Shown here: positions 46,496 to 55,106 of the stretch, in pieces
Position numbering within the stretch: position 1 is the first letter of the stretch
Layout of the letters: every line of letters begins with the position of its first letter
From: CBDIDH01 sp965277595
GTDB taxonomy: Bacteria; Planctomycetota; Planctomycetia; Isosphaerales; Isosphaeraceae
Length of the DNA: 64,000 nucleotides
Reading direction: 5' to 3'
Assembly (NCBI GenBank): GCA_965277595.1
Contig: CBDIDH010000002.1
Span: 2,728,001 to 2,792,000, forward strand
Notes under the pieces: model-generated
Told to the model about the DNA's origin: nothing
The model's database searches: none
Seen by the model: only the letters and a program-made list of their open reading frames with translations
Translations under genes and position numbers: made by a program

Positions 46496-47467
46496 ATCGA
46501 CGACGCCAGGCCCGCCTGGAAACGGTACGCGAAGACAGTCGTAAAGGGGGCGCTGGCGGTGATCGTCCTGGCCTTCGTGGGGCGGCACGTCGTCAAGACC
46601 TGGAACGACCTGCACCGGCCGGGGCATTCGTTGCGCATTGAGCCGGTCTGGGTTGTCGGGGCGGGCATGCTGTACATCATGGGCTTGCTCGCGTTTGGAA
46701 TCTTCTTCGCGAAGGTGATGAAGGCCAGTCCGACCCCCGTCGGCCTGGCGGTGGCGGTTCGAGCGTATGTCATCAGTCATCTGGGGAAATACGTGCCGGG
46801 CAAGGCGATGGTCGTGCTGATGCGGGTCGGACTGGTCACGCCCCACGGCGCCCGGTCGGCGACGGCCGCCTTTGCCACACTTTATGAAACCCTCGTCATG
46901 ATGGCCTCGGGCGCGACGCTCGCCGCCCTGGGATTTGGCCTGAGTTCTCGACCGCTTCAAATCATGCCGATGGCCGTCGCCTCGGGCCTGGCCGTCGCCT
47001 TTCTCGTCGTGGTGGACCCGCTCGTTTTTCCGAGACTCTCAAGGCTGATGGCGATCCCTTTTCCCAAGGTTGGCCCCGAGGCATTGCCAAACGTCTCGCG
47101 TCGGCTCCTGGGCGAGGGCCTGCTCTGGTCGCTCGCGGGCTGGGCGTGTCTGGGGTTAAGTCAGGTGGCGATCGTCCGCGCCTTGACGGTGGCGGGGGTC
47201 GCGCCGAGGGTCTGGCTGCTGGTCACGGCGAGCGTCGCGCTGGCGACGGTTGCCGGGTTCGTGGTCGCGGTCTTGCCGGGGGGCCTGGGCGTGCGCGAAG
47301 GGGTCTTGATGGCCACGCTCGCCCCGGCGATCGGCCACGATACGGCCGTCGTCGCGGCCCTGACGCTGCGGTTAACCTGGGTCGTGGCCGAAGGTCTCGC
47401 CGCGGCACTGTTCTCGGTCGCGGCGCCGAGGATCAAGCCGATGCCAGGAGTGGGCGAAGTCTCATGA
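46496..47467 (+). CDS. Flippase-like LPG synthase transmembrane protein (UPF0104)
   Basis: A 323-residue polytopic protein of the lysylphosphatidylglycerol synthase TM / UPF0104 family (several helices, with SHLGKYVPGKAMVVLMR and VVAVLPGGLGVREGVL as family signatures). Such proteins are thought to move lipid-linked sugars or lipids across the membrane. No ATG or GTG/TTG exists between the upstream stop (46454) and a GTG at 46559, but the best ribosome binding site, GGAGGAGG at 46484-46491, points to ATC at 46496 (or CTC at 46493), and this start restores the first membrane helix (KGALAVIVLAFVG). A GTG at 46559 would truncate it. It is coupled to the next gene by ATGA. Confidence 0.72.
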   Translation: MDDARPAWKRYAKTVVKGALAVIVLAFVGRHVVKTWNDLHRPGHSLRIEPVWVVGAGMLYIMGLLAFGIFFAKVMKASPTPVGLAVAVRAYVISHLGKYVPGKAMVVLMRVGLVTPHGARSATAAFATLYETLVMMASGATLAALGFGLSSRPLQIMPMAVASGLAVAFLVVVDPLVFPRLSRLMAIPFPKVGPEALPNVSRRLLGEGLLWSLAGWACLGLSQVAIVRALTVAGVAPRVWLLVTASVALATVAGFVVAVLPGGLGVREGVLMATLAPAIGHDTAVVAALTLRLTWVVAEGLAAALFSVAAPRIKPMPGVGEVS

Positions 47468-48447
47468 TCAGTGTCGTCGTCCCGCTCTATAATGAGGCGG
47501 AGAGCCTGGAAACGCTTCACGGCGAGCTCTCGCGCGTTTTTGAAGACCAGGCGCTCGGGCCGGTCGAATTTCTCTTCATCGACGACGGCAGTCGTGATGA
47601 TTCTTGGTCGGTCGTGCGTCGGATCGCCGATCGCGACCCGCGCGTCAAGGCGATTCGCTTCCGCCGCAACTTTGGCAAGGCCGCGGCCCTGACTGCCGGG
47701 TTCGAGGCTGTTTCCGGCGAGATCGTCTTCACGCTCGATGGCGACCTTCAGGACGACCCGGCCGAGATCCCCCGGTTTTTGGCGAAGCTCAACGGCGGTC
47801 TCGACGTCGTCAGCGGCTGGAAGCGCCGGAGGTTCGACCCCTGGCACAAGGTTTACCCGAGCCGCGTCTTTAACGGAATGGTCAGCAACCTCACGGGTTG
47901 CCGCCTTCACGACCACAATTGCGGATTCAAAGCCTATCGCCGCGAGGTCGTTGACGAGGTCGGCCTTTACGGCGAACTTCACCGGTTCGTCCCCGTCCTG
48001 GCGCACGCCCGTGGCTTCCGCGTCGGCGAGATCGAGGTTAACCACCGCGCCCGCAAGTTCGGCGTCTCGAAATACGGCGTCGCCCGGTTCGTCAAGGGGT
48101 TTCTCGACCTCCTCACCGTCCGCTTTTTGACCCGGTTCGGCCAGAGGCCGCTGCACGTCATGGGGGGCATTGGCCTCGCCTTGTTAACGCTGGGTGCCAC
48201 GGGCCTCATCTATCTCGCGGCGCTCTGGGTCCTCGGCTATCGGCCGATCGGCGACCGGCCGCTCTTGATCTATTCGGTGGCCCTCTTGATCGTCGGCACG
48301 CAACTTTTAAGCCTCGGCGTGCTGGCGGAACTGGTCACCTCGTACAACATCCGGGCGTCCGACACCTACAGCATTGCCGAGACCTTGAGGTCGAACGCAG
48401 GCCGCCCCGCCCCGACCGTCGACCCCTCGGAGTCGTCCGCGCGATGA
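47464..48447 (+). CDS. Polyprenyl-phosphate glycosyltransferase (GT2, GtrB-like)
   Basis: A 327-residue family-2 glycosyltransferase that attaches a sugar to polyprenyl phosphate. MISVVVPLYNEAESL, FIDDGS (residues 38-43), FRRNFGKAAALTAGF and TLDGDLQDDP (metal-binding DGDLQDD, 92-98) are intact, and HDHNCGFKAYRREV follows. Two C-terminal membrane helices (VMGGIGLALLTLGATGLIYL; YSVALLIVGTQLLSLG) are typical of GtrB/DPM1-type enzymes. It is coupled by ATGA overlaps to the flippase upstream and the GT-C-like protein downstream. Confidence 0.92.
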   Translation: MISVVVPLYNEAESLETLHGELSRVFEDQALGPVEFLFIDDGSRDDSWSVVRRIADRDPRVKAIRFRRNFGKAAALTAGFEAVSGEIVFTLDGDLQDDPAEIPRFLAKLNGGLDVVSGWKRRRFDPWHKVYPSRVFNGMVSNLTGCRLHDHNCGFKAYRREVVDEVGLYGELHRFVPVLAHARGFRVGEIEVNHRARKFGVSKYGVARFVKGFLDLLTVRFLTRFGQRPLHVMGGIGLALLTLGATGLIYLAALWVLGYRPIGDRPLLIYSVALLIVGTQLLSLGVLAELVTSYNIRASDTYSIAETLRSNAGRPAPTVDPSESSAR

Positions 48448-50138
48448 GCCAATCTCCCTGGAAGCCCGACCCCGACGCCGCCCTCGCGCCGGGAGATAAT
48501 GAACCCTTCAGGCTCGCCGACGTGCCCGACCGTGAGCCGGTCGTGATCGAGCCCGCCTTGCCTCCCTTGTCGTCGAACGGCGACGAACCGCTGGATACGA
48601 CCGCCGCGTTGATGCCTCGTCCCGAACATCGCCGCATCTTCGCGATGATCGTCATCGCCGGATCGACCGCGATGGCCCTTGGCCTGACCCTCAAGACGCC
48701 GACCCAGCTAGGCGCCAACGACATCTCGCGCTGGTGTACGGTCTGGAGCCTTCTCGAACGCGGAAGCTACGCGATTGACGACTGCCCCTGGCAGTATCAG
48801 ACTCAGGACAAGGTCAGGAAACCCGACAAGCTCGAACGCCCCGCCAGGCTCAAGGATCGCTCGAACCGCCTCAAAACCTTCGAGCACTGGGTCAAGCTTC
48901 AGGAATACGGCTATGCGCCAAAAGCCTGGAAGACGGGCGACCCGGTCGAACATTTTTATTCAAGCAAGCCTCCACTCTTGCCAACCCTCATGGCCGGCCT
49001 TCTTTATCCGATCCGCAAGGCGATCAAGGTTCCGCTCGACAAGGTCGTTTTGATTCCCCGCGAACCACGTTACAACGAGTCGAACGTCGAGGGCCAGCCG
49101 GGCAAGACCGAGTTCATCCTGGAAACGCCGAAGGAACCCGCGAAATGGCCGGTTTACGTCTTCTATCTCAAGCCTTTTGTCGTTCTGCTCAACGTCGTGC
49201 CGATGCTTGTCTTCCTGATCCTCTACGCCCGGCTCCTCGACCGAACGGCGAGTTCGGATTGGTCCTGGTATCTCAGCCTCTTCACGGCCGCGCTCGGGAC
49301 CTATCTCTTTGTCTTTGATCAAACCCTGAACAACCACACGGTCGCGGCCTGGAGTGCTTTCTTTTCAATTTACGCAGTCCAAAAAATCTGGGGCGAAGGA
49401 GGCCGATCGGGCTGGACCTTCGCCGCCGCCGGATTCTTCGGGGCCTTCTGCGCCTGCAATGAACTCCCCGCGGCAATCTTCGGAATCCTGCTATTTTTGC
49501 TCATGTTCACCCGCTTTCCTTTGCGAACGATCAAGTTTTTCGTCCCCGCGGCGATCATTCCTTGCATCGCCTTCCTGGCGACGCAGTACGCGGCCTTCGG
49601 TCAGTTCAAGCCGGTCTATGAAGAATTCGGCACGAAGAGTTATGAATACTACGGCAGCAAGTGGACAACTCCTCTGGAAATGGACTGGTTCAACAAGCAT
49701 CCCGAACCCAAGGGAGTTTATCTTCTTCACATGACCATCGGACACCACGGCGTTTTCTCCCTGACGCCGATCTTCGTCTTCTCGGTCTTCGGCGCCTTGC
49801 GGTCGATCGTGCGACGCAACAACCTCGCGGCCGTTTCGTGGCTCACCTTGCTGTTAACGATCGGCATGTTCGCCTTTTACACCTGGAACCCCAAGGCGCG
49901 CAATTATGGCGGGTCGACGCAGGGCCTTCGCTGGCTCTTCTGGCTCATCCCCTTCTGGCTCGCGGTCCTTCCCGCCGGGCTCGAAGCCGGCCGCCGCAGT
50001 GTGTTCTTCCAGAGGGTCAGCCTCGCGGCGCTCTGCGTCTCGGCCTTTTCGGTCGGCTACGCGCTTCGAGCCCCCTGGAGCCATCCCTGGGTGCTCGACA
50101 TGATGGAACACCTCAACCTTTATACGTTGAAGCGTTAG
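48444..50138 (+). CDS. Multi-pass GT-C-like membrane protein
   Basis: A 564-residue polytopic protein with about ten membrane helices after a soluble, Pro/Glu-rich N-terminus. The first loop contains QLGANDISRWCTVWSLLERG, like the acidic pair in the first loop of lipid-linked-sugar-dependent GT-C glycosyltransferases (ArnT, PMT). Other features are a large hydrophilic loop with many Lys and Pro and aromatic helices (GGSTQGLRWLFWLIPFWLAV). The acceptor cannot be guessed. Coupled by ATGA to the GtrB-like gene, so it probably uses its lipid-sugar product. A frame extending past the start of the TolC gene is an overlap artefact. Confidence 0.78.
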   Translation: MSQSPWKPDPDAALAPGDNEPFRLADVPDREPVVIEPALPPLSSNGDEPLDTTAALMPRPEHRRIFAMIVIAGSTAMALGLTLKTPTQLGANDISRWCTVWSLLERGSYAIDDCPWQYQTQDKVRKPDKLERPARLKDRSNRLKTFEHWVKLQEYGYAPKAWKTGDPVEHFYSSKPPLLPTLMAGLLYPIRKAIKVPLDKVVLIPREPRYNESNVEGQPGKTEFILETPKEPAKWPVYVFYLKPFVVLLNVVPMLVFLILYARLLDRTASSDWSWYLSLFTAALGTYLFVFDQTLNNHTVAAWSAFFSIYAVQKIWGEGGRSGWTFAAAGFFGAFCACNELPAAIFGILLFLLMFTRFPLRTIKFFVPAAIIPCIAFLATQYAAFGQFKPVYEEFGTKSYEYYGSKWTTPLEMDWFNKHPEPKGVYLLHMTIGHHGVFSLTPIFVFSVFGALRSIVRRNNLAAVSWLTLLLTIGMFAFYTWNPKARNYGGSTQGLRWLFWLIPFWLAVLPAGLEAGRRSVFFQRVSLAALCVSAFSVGYALRAPWSHPWVLDMMEHLNLYTLKR

Positions 50139-50377
50139 AAAGTCTCGGCCAGGTCAGACACTTTCAACAGGCTGGCACCCGTCGAACAGGTACGATCGCG
50201 CTGACCGTCAGAACCCGAAAATTCCGCCCTCTCCATGCGCCGACCCGACTCAAGGGCGTCAAGCTCGTGCGCGCTGGGTTCCGATACGTAACCATAACCC
50301 CGGGCCAGGGTCCTTGGCCGGGGATGATCGGCCGCCGCGCTCTTGCGGGTGGAAAGGCGACAGGAGGTCGTCTGGCA
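50139..50377. other. Intergenic region before tolC-like gene
   Basis: About 240 bases with no gene of its own. The following ATG at 50378 has AGGAGGT at nine bases. An open frame continues in from 49661, but it lies inside the preceding coding region in another frame. Confidence 0.5.
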
Positions 50378-52012
50378 ATGGGTCATACCACGGAAAGCGT
50401 CCGCCCAATCCCGCCCTTTCGGCGGTTCGTGGGTCCGCATGTTCTCCCCCTCGCGCTGATCGCGCTGGCCGGTCTTGCCAGGACCGCCGCCGCGCAGGGG
50501 CCGCAGGTCGATATTGATTCTCCCCCAGGCGCTCCGAATGCCCGAGGCAAGCTCGGCGTGGCGCGCGGTGCCTCGGGAACATCGGGTTTCGACGGCACGC
50601 CCGTCACGAATATGCAGAGCGTCTTCGGCGGCCGGGCGGGAACCGCGAGCACGCACGCGCCCTTGAATCAGTTGAATCCGCCTGGTCCCCCGGTGGCCCC
50701 TCGGGTCGCGGTCGTTCAGACCCCTTCGGTCCTGGAACCGGCCAGCCTTCCCCGGTATGGCGAGCTGGAATTGCCGCTTCAGGAAGAAGAAGAAGGCCCC
50801 GCCGACGGCCTCACGCTCGACCAGGCGATCAACCGACTGATCAAGAGCAATATCAATCTCCTCGCCCTCAAGTTTGAACTCTCGATGGCCGACGCCGACA
50901 TCCTCACCGCGACGCTTCGCAACAATCCCATCTTCTACGCCGACGGCCAGCTTGTCCCCTACGGCCACTACTCCAATCAGCGCCCCGGCGGCGATACCCA
51001 GTACGACGTTAACTTCACCCAGCCGATTGACGTCTGGCGCAAACGCAAGGCCCGGACCATCGTCGCCCAGCGAGCCAAAAAAGTCACCGAGGCCCAGTTT
51101 CAGGACGCCATTCGCCAGTCGATCGACAACCTCTATACCGCCTACGTCGACGCCGTCGCCGCCAAGCTCACGGTCCGATTTAGCCAGACCTACCGGACGG
51201 GCCTGGTTCGCCTCCTGAACCTCAATACCCAGCTTCAAGGCGCGGGGTTCATCAAGCCGGCCGATGTGCTGGCGATCAAGTCGCGTCTCGAACTCGCCGA
51301 GCTTCAGATCCGCGAATCGTCTCAGACGCAGGCGAAGACGCTTCGAACCCTCGGCCTCTTGCTCGACCTTCCTCCGGCCGAGGCCGACAAGCTTGAGCTT
51401 CGGTCCACTGTCTACGATATTCGCCCCTTGCCGACGACCTCCGAGGCCCTCATTGAAACCGGCCTCAACGCCCGGCCCGACCTTCTCTCGTATCGATACG
51501 GCCTGAGCCGAGCCCAGGCCGACGTCGTCAACGCCCGAGCCCAGCGGTTCAGCGACGTTTACTTGCTTTATCAGCCCTATACGATGCAGAACAACAACTG
51601 GCAAGGGCTCAAAAATGCCTATTCCTGGACCCTCGGCGTGACTGTCGCTCTCCCCGTCTTCAACCGCAACCAGGGTAACATTCTTCGATCGAAGCTCAAC
51701 GCCGAGCAATCCAAATATGAACTCGCCGGTCAGGAGAAGCAGGTCATTTACGACGTCGCCGAGGCGATCCGCGAATACGACCTCAGCCTGAACAGCGTGA
51801 TCGAGTACCGCAAGGAGGTCATTCCCGCCTCCAAGGAAGTCCGCGACTCAGCTTTCCGCCGCTGGCAAGGCGGCGAGTCCAGCGCCCTTGACTACCTGGA
51901 AGCCCAGCAAGATTACAACGACGTCGTCCGCCAGTATCGCGACGCCCTCGTGCGCCATCGCCGGGCCATGCTCGACCTCAACACCGCCGTTGGTAGCCGG
52001 ATTATTCCCTGA
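50378..52012 (+). CDS. TolC-family outer-membrane efflux protein
   Basis: A 544-residue exported protein: signal peptide (FVGPHVLPLALIALAGLAR, cut near AAAQG), a Pro- and Gly-rich linker, then two TolC/OEP repeats (GLTLDQAINRLIKSNINLLALK; later EALIETGLNARPDLLSYRYG). Long helical stretches (KVTEAQFQDAIRQSIDNLYT; SSALDYLEAQQDYNDVVRQY) match the alpha-barrel, and ALPVFNRNQGNIL is a typical motif. It forms an outer-membrane channel; the inner-membrane partner is not adjacent. AGGAGGT precedes the ATG. Downstream of the glycosylation genes, possibly exporting their product, but the 240-base gap weakens that. Confidence 0.9.
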   Translation: MGHTTESVRPIPPFRRFVGPHVLPLALIALAGLARTAAAQGPQVDIDSPPGAPNARGKLGVARGASGTSGFDGTPVTNMQSVFGGRAGTASTHAPLNQLNPPGPPVAPRVAVVQTPSVLEPASLPRYGELELPLQEEEEGPADGLTLDQAINRLIKSNINLLALKFELSMADADILTATLRNNPIFYADGQLVPYGHYSNQRPGGDTQYDVNFTQPIDVWRKRKARTIVAQRAKKVTEAQFQDAIRQSIDNLYTAYVDAVAAKLTVRFSQTYRTGLVRLLNLNTQLQGAGFIKPADVLAIKSRLELAELQIRESSQTQAKTLRTLGLLLDLPPAEADKLELRSTVYDIRPLPTTSEALIETGLNARPDLLSYRYGLSRAQADVVNARAQRFSDVYLLYQPYTMQNNNWQGLKNAYSWTLGVTVALPVFNRNQGNILRSKLNAEQSKYELAGQEKQVIYDVAEAIREYDLSLNSVIEYRKEVIPASKEVRDSAFRRWQGGESSALDYLEAQQDYNDVVRQYRDALVRHRRAMLDLNTAVGSRIIP

Positions 52013-52034
52013 TTTTTGCTCATTTCCTGGAGAT

Positions 52035-52122
52035 CGATGACCAATGACCAAAATTTAAAGAACGTCATAATTTGTAATCCAGATCTAAATTCATTGGTCA
52101 TTGACCATCGGTCATCGGTCAT
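52035..52122. repeat. Heptamer inverted repeat with AT-rich spacer
   Basis: Left arm 52035-52051 (CGATGACCAATGACCAA), AT-rich spacer of about 42 bases, right arm 52094-52122 (TTGGTCATTGACCATCGGTC). The first 16 paired positions match at 14. It sits in the gap between the TolC gene and the next start. Confidence 0.82.
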
Positions 52123-52192
52123 TTCCCCCCATTCCTTGGTGAAACACACCGTCTTCCGACATCCCTCAACGCCCGCGAAGGGACCCAAGGCC

Positions 52193-52915
52193 ATGCTCGA
52201 CCGCGACCGACGCCGACAGGCACCCCGGCTGGAAACACTCGAAGCCCGCGAGCTTTTAACCTTCACGCTCGTCCACAACGCGCACCTCGCCACGCCGGGC
52301 ACGCTGGCGACGCTCGCCGCCCAGGCCGCCGCGCAGGCGAAGGCCGTTCAGGCCGCCGCGCCGAAAATCTCTCCCACGGCCGACACCACCGGAACGCCCA
52401 CCATCCACGAAATCCGCCGCGAAAGTTTTGTCGGCCGGTTCAAGGGCAATTACACCATCGGCGCCGGTCGGACGTCCGATCAGACCCTGCAACTCACCTC
52501 GCTCGGCTACGGCGGGGCCAACCAGGCGTTTCACCTCTGGACGAACATGCGCATCACCGTCCCGACCAACCCCGCCGTCGCGCCGACGGGTGTTATCTAC
52601 ATCATTTCCTGGAACGTCGGCACGACGGGCACCCAGCTCTTCCTCGACCTGACCGGCGACCCGAAGACCGAGGTCAACGGCATTCCCACGCATTACACCT
52701 GGACGGTTGATCCCTCCAGTTCCGGCATTTACGCCGGTGCCGCGGGTTACGGCACTGGCCACGGCACGCTCGACATCCAGTTCTTCCGCCCCAGCCCCGG
52801 CAAGACCCCCGGCACTCTCGTCGGCAAGATGAACTTCTCCGTCAATGGTCTGATTGACACCTCGGGCAACTTTAATGTCATTGGTGTTCTTGGCAACATT
52901 CCAAAAAATCCTTGA
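52193..52915 (+). CDS. Exported protein with LEPxRxLL-type sorting motif
   Basis: A 240-residue protein. Right after the ATG the sequence RRRQAPRLETLEARELLTF fits the N-terminal LExLExRxLL element that planctomycetes use at the start of many exported or surface proteins. An Ala-rich stretch follows (TLATLAAQAAAQAKAVQAAA), then a beta-rich domain with Thr/Gly-rich strands (FKGNYTIGAGRTSDQTLQLT; SVNGLIDTSGNFNVIGVLGN). The function is unknown. The ATG at 52193 is chosen because the open frame upstream is heptamer repeat. It lies between two heptamer elements. Confidence 0.75.
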   Translation: MLDRDRRRQAPRLETLEARELLTFTLVHNAHLATPGTLATLAAQAAAQAKAVQAAAPKISPTADTTGTPTIHEIRRESFVGRFKGNYTIGAGRTSDQTLQLTSLGYGGANQAFHLWTNMRITVPTNPAVAPTGVIYIISWNVGTTGTQLFLDLTGDPKTEVNGIPTHYTWTVDPSSSGIYAGAAGYGTGHGTLDIQFFRPSPGKTPGTLVGKMNFSVNGLIDTSGNFNVIGVLGNIPKNP

Positions 52916-52929
52916 TACGTTTATCTAAA

Positions 52930-53142
52930 GACCGATGACCGATGACCAATGACTAATTGAAAGAAATCGGTCCTCGGTCCTCGGTCATCGGTCCTCGGTC
53001 CTCGGTCATCGGTCCTCGGTCCTCGGTCCTCGGTCATCGGTCCTCGGTCATCGGTCCTCGGTCATCGGTCATCGGTCATCGGTCATGGGTCCTCGGTCAT
53101 CGGTCATCGGTCCTCGGTCCTCGGTCATGGGTCATCGGTCAT
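52930..53142. repeat. Long heptamer array, 25 units, with inverted left arm
   Basis: A GACC arm (52930-52953, GACCGATGACCGATGACCAA) is followed after 14 bases by 25 consecutive seven-base units from 52968 to 53142, each CGGTCCT or CGGTCAT with two units starting GGGT. This is the largest copy of the dispersed element. Because 7 x 3 bases reads as seven residues, the array translates as a false repeat protein (GPRSSVI...) upstream of the HAD gene. Confidence 0.95.
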
Positions 53143-53253
53143 TTTTCCCTCTTTTCTCATTTGGCCCGCCGTTCGCATGGTGACGGCTCGAACGCAACGG
53201 GGCAACCGCGTCCCCTTTTCTCCTGGAATCAGAAGCGAACCGGAACCCCAACC

Positions 53254-53937
53254 ATGCCCAAGCCGACCCGCGCGGTCATCTTTGATATCGACGGCACCCT
53301 GATCAACTCCGTCGACGGTCACGCGAAAGCCTGGCAAGACGTCTTCGCCAAATACGGCTATCAGTTCGAGTTCGACCAGATCCGTAGCCAGATCGGCAAG
53401 GGGGGCGATCAACTCATGCCCGTCTTCTTGCCCAAGGACCTGATCGACCGCATCGGCAAGCAGATCGAGAAGGACCGGCAGGAGATTTTCAAGACAAAAT
53501 ACCTTCCCGAAGTTCGCGCCTTTCCCGGCTCGCGCGACCTTTTCAAGAAGGTGAAAGCCTCCGGCATGAAGGCCGTGCTCGCCACCTCGGCCAAAGACGA
53601 GGAACTCAAAAATTACACCCGGATCGCGGGAATCGACGACCTCATCGACGACGCGACCTCATCCGACGACGCCGAGCGTTCCAAGCCTTACCCCGACATC
53701 TTTCAGGCCGCCCTGGCCAAGCTTGACGGCCTCTCCGCCGATGAGGCCATTGCCGTCGGAGACACTCCTTACGATGCCGAGGCCGCGGGCAAGGCGGGCC
53801 TTCGCACCATCGGCGTCCTTTGCGGCGGCTTTTCCGAGGCGGTGCTCCGCCAGGCCGGTTGCATCGCGATCTATCAAGACCCGGCCGATCTACTCGCCCA
53901 TTTCGACGACTCGCCGCTCAGCGAGAAAGGCCGGTAG
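53254..53937 (+). CDS. HAD superfamily hydrolase (phosphatase)
   Basis: A 227-residue HAD phosphatase of the beta-phosphoglucomutase/Gph type. Motif I AVIFDIDGTLINS holds the nucleophile Asp11 and Asp13; a helical cap follows; motif II VLATSAKDEELK, motif III SKPYPDIFQAAL and motif IV AIAVGDTPYDAEAAG complete the site. The substrate cannot be deduced. I chose the ATG at 53254; the open frame upstream is translated heptamer repeat and not part of the gene. Confidence 0.93.
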   Translation: MPKPTRAVIFDIDGTLINSVDGHAKAWQDVFAKYGYQFEFDQIRSQIGKGGDQLMPVFLPKDLIDRIGKQIEKDRQEIFKTKYLPEVRAFPGSRDLFKKVKASGMKAVLATSAKDEELKNYTRIAGIDDLIDDATSSDDAERSKPYPDIFQAALAKLDGLSADEAIAVGDTPYDAEAAGKAGLRTIGVLCGGFSEAVLRQAGCIAIYQDPADLLAHFDDSPLSEKGR

Positions 53938-54052
53938 GCAATTGCCCCGGCCCTCGCGCTGGAATACCCTCAACAGGGACACGACCGGCCCTTCTTCTGG
54001 TTGGGCCGCGTCGCCAAAACCTTATCGAAGCGTCCCGAGGGAGATTGACGCC

Positions 54053-55093
54053 ATGCACCGAGCTTTTCCGGCGATCGTTGCATCGTTCGCGGTCGTCCTG
54101 AGCCTTTCCTCGACAATCCCGGCGTCCGCCCAGGTGGCGACAAAGGCCGCTTACCCGACCTTCGGCGCGATTGAGCGTCACGACGCCCGGTTTGACCGGA
54201 TCGTTCCGCGCGACGCCACGATCGAGAAGCTTTCCGAGGGCTACGACTGGTCCGAAGGCCCCATCTGGTTCCCCAAAGGCAACTATCTCCTCTTTTCCGA
54301 CGTTCCCAGGAACACCGTTTACCAGTGGAAAGAGGGTCAACAGGTCCGCGTCTTCCTCACGCCGAGCGGCTACACCGGCACTACCGCCCGAGGGGGCGAG
54401 CCTGGCTCAAATGGCCTGAATCGCGACCCGGAAGGCCGCCTTGTCCTCTGCCAGCACGGCGACCGCCGCGTTGCCCGCCTCGCCGATGACGGCAAAAGTT
54501 TTGTCACCCTGGCTGACCGTTATGAAGGCAAACGCTTCAACAGCCCGAACGACTCCGCCTACCACGCCAATGGCGACCTCTACTTCACCGACCCCCCTTA
54601 CGGCCTTCTCAAGCAAAACGCCGACCCTGCCAAGGAACTCGATTTCAACGGCGTTTATCGGATCGGCAAGGACGGCGCGGTCACGCTTCTGACGCGCGAG
54701 ATGACCTATCCCAACGGCATCGCCTTCTCGCCCGATCAGAAGACTCTGTACGTCGCCAATTCCGACCCGGCCAGGGCCATCTGGATGGCCTTTCCCGTGA
54801 AAACCGACGGCACGCTCGACAAGGGCCGCGTCTTCTTTGATGCGACTCCCTGGGCCAGGGCCGGCAAGAAGGGCCTGCCCGACGGCCTCAAGGTCGACCG
54901 CGCCGGCAACGTCTTCGCCACCGGTCCCGGCGGCGTCCACGTTTTTGATCCCGATGGCACGCACCTCGGCACGTTCAACACCGGCGAGGCCACCGCCAAC
55001 TGCGGCTGGGGCGACGACGGGTCAACCCTCTACATCACCGCCGACATGTACCTCGCCCGCGTTCGCCTGAATACCAAGGGGACCGGGTTCTGA
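54053..55093 (+). CDS. SMP-30/gluconolactonase-like exported protein
   Basis: A 346-residue exported beta-propeller of the SMP-30/gluconolactonase family. A signal peptide (FPAIVASFAVVLSLSSTIPA) is followed by GYDWSEGPIWFPKGNYLLFS, which contains the metal-binding Glu of the family, then FNSPNDSAYHANGDLYFTDP and YPNGIAFSPDQKTLYVANSD, with further Asn and Asp ligands. It likely hydrolyses a sugar lactone in the periplasm. GAGGGAGA precedes the ATG at about nine bases. The following DUF488 gene starts 13 bases on, so both may be one unit. Confidence 0.93.
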   Translation: MHRAFPAIVASFAVVLSLSSTIPASAQVATKAAYPTFGAIERHDARFDRIVPRDATIEKLSEGYDWSEGPIWFPKGNYLLFSDVPRNTVYQWKEGQQVRVFLTPSGYTGTTARGGEPGSNGLNRDPEGRLVLCQHGDRRVARLADDGKSFVTLADRYEGKRFNSPNDSAYHANGDLYFTDPPYGLLKQNADPAKELDFNGVYRIGKDGAVTLLTREMTYPNGIAFSPDQKTLYVANSDPARAIWMAFPVKTDGTLDKGRVFFDATPWARAGKKGLPDGLKVDRAGNVFATGPGGVHVFDPDGTHLGTFNTGEATANCGWGDDGSTLYITADMYLARVRLNTKGTGF

Positions 55094-55106
55094 CTCGATT
55101 TCCACG

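Noticed and set aside
49661..50377. N-terminal extension of the TolC gene by about 240 codons
   Set aside because: It runs inside the preceding membrane-protein gene in another frame; the ATG at 50378 has AGGAGGT and a signal peptide.
52968..53142. CRISPR-like repeat array
   Set aside because: Units are seven bases with no spacers and no cas genes, so this is a simple tandem array.
52957..53253. N-terminal extension of the HAD gene with repeats GPRSSVI
   Set aside because: This is translation of the tandem heptamer array; the HAD fold starts at 53254.
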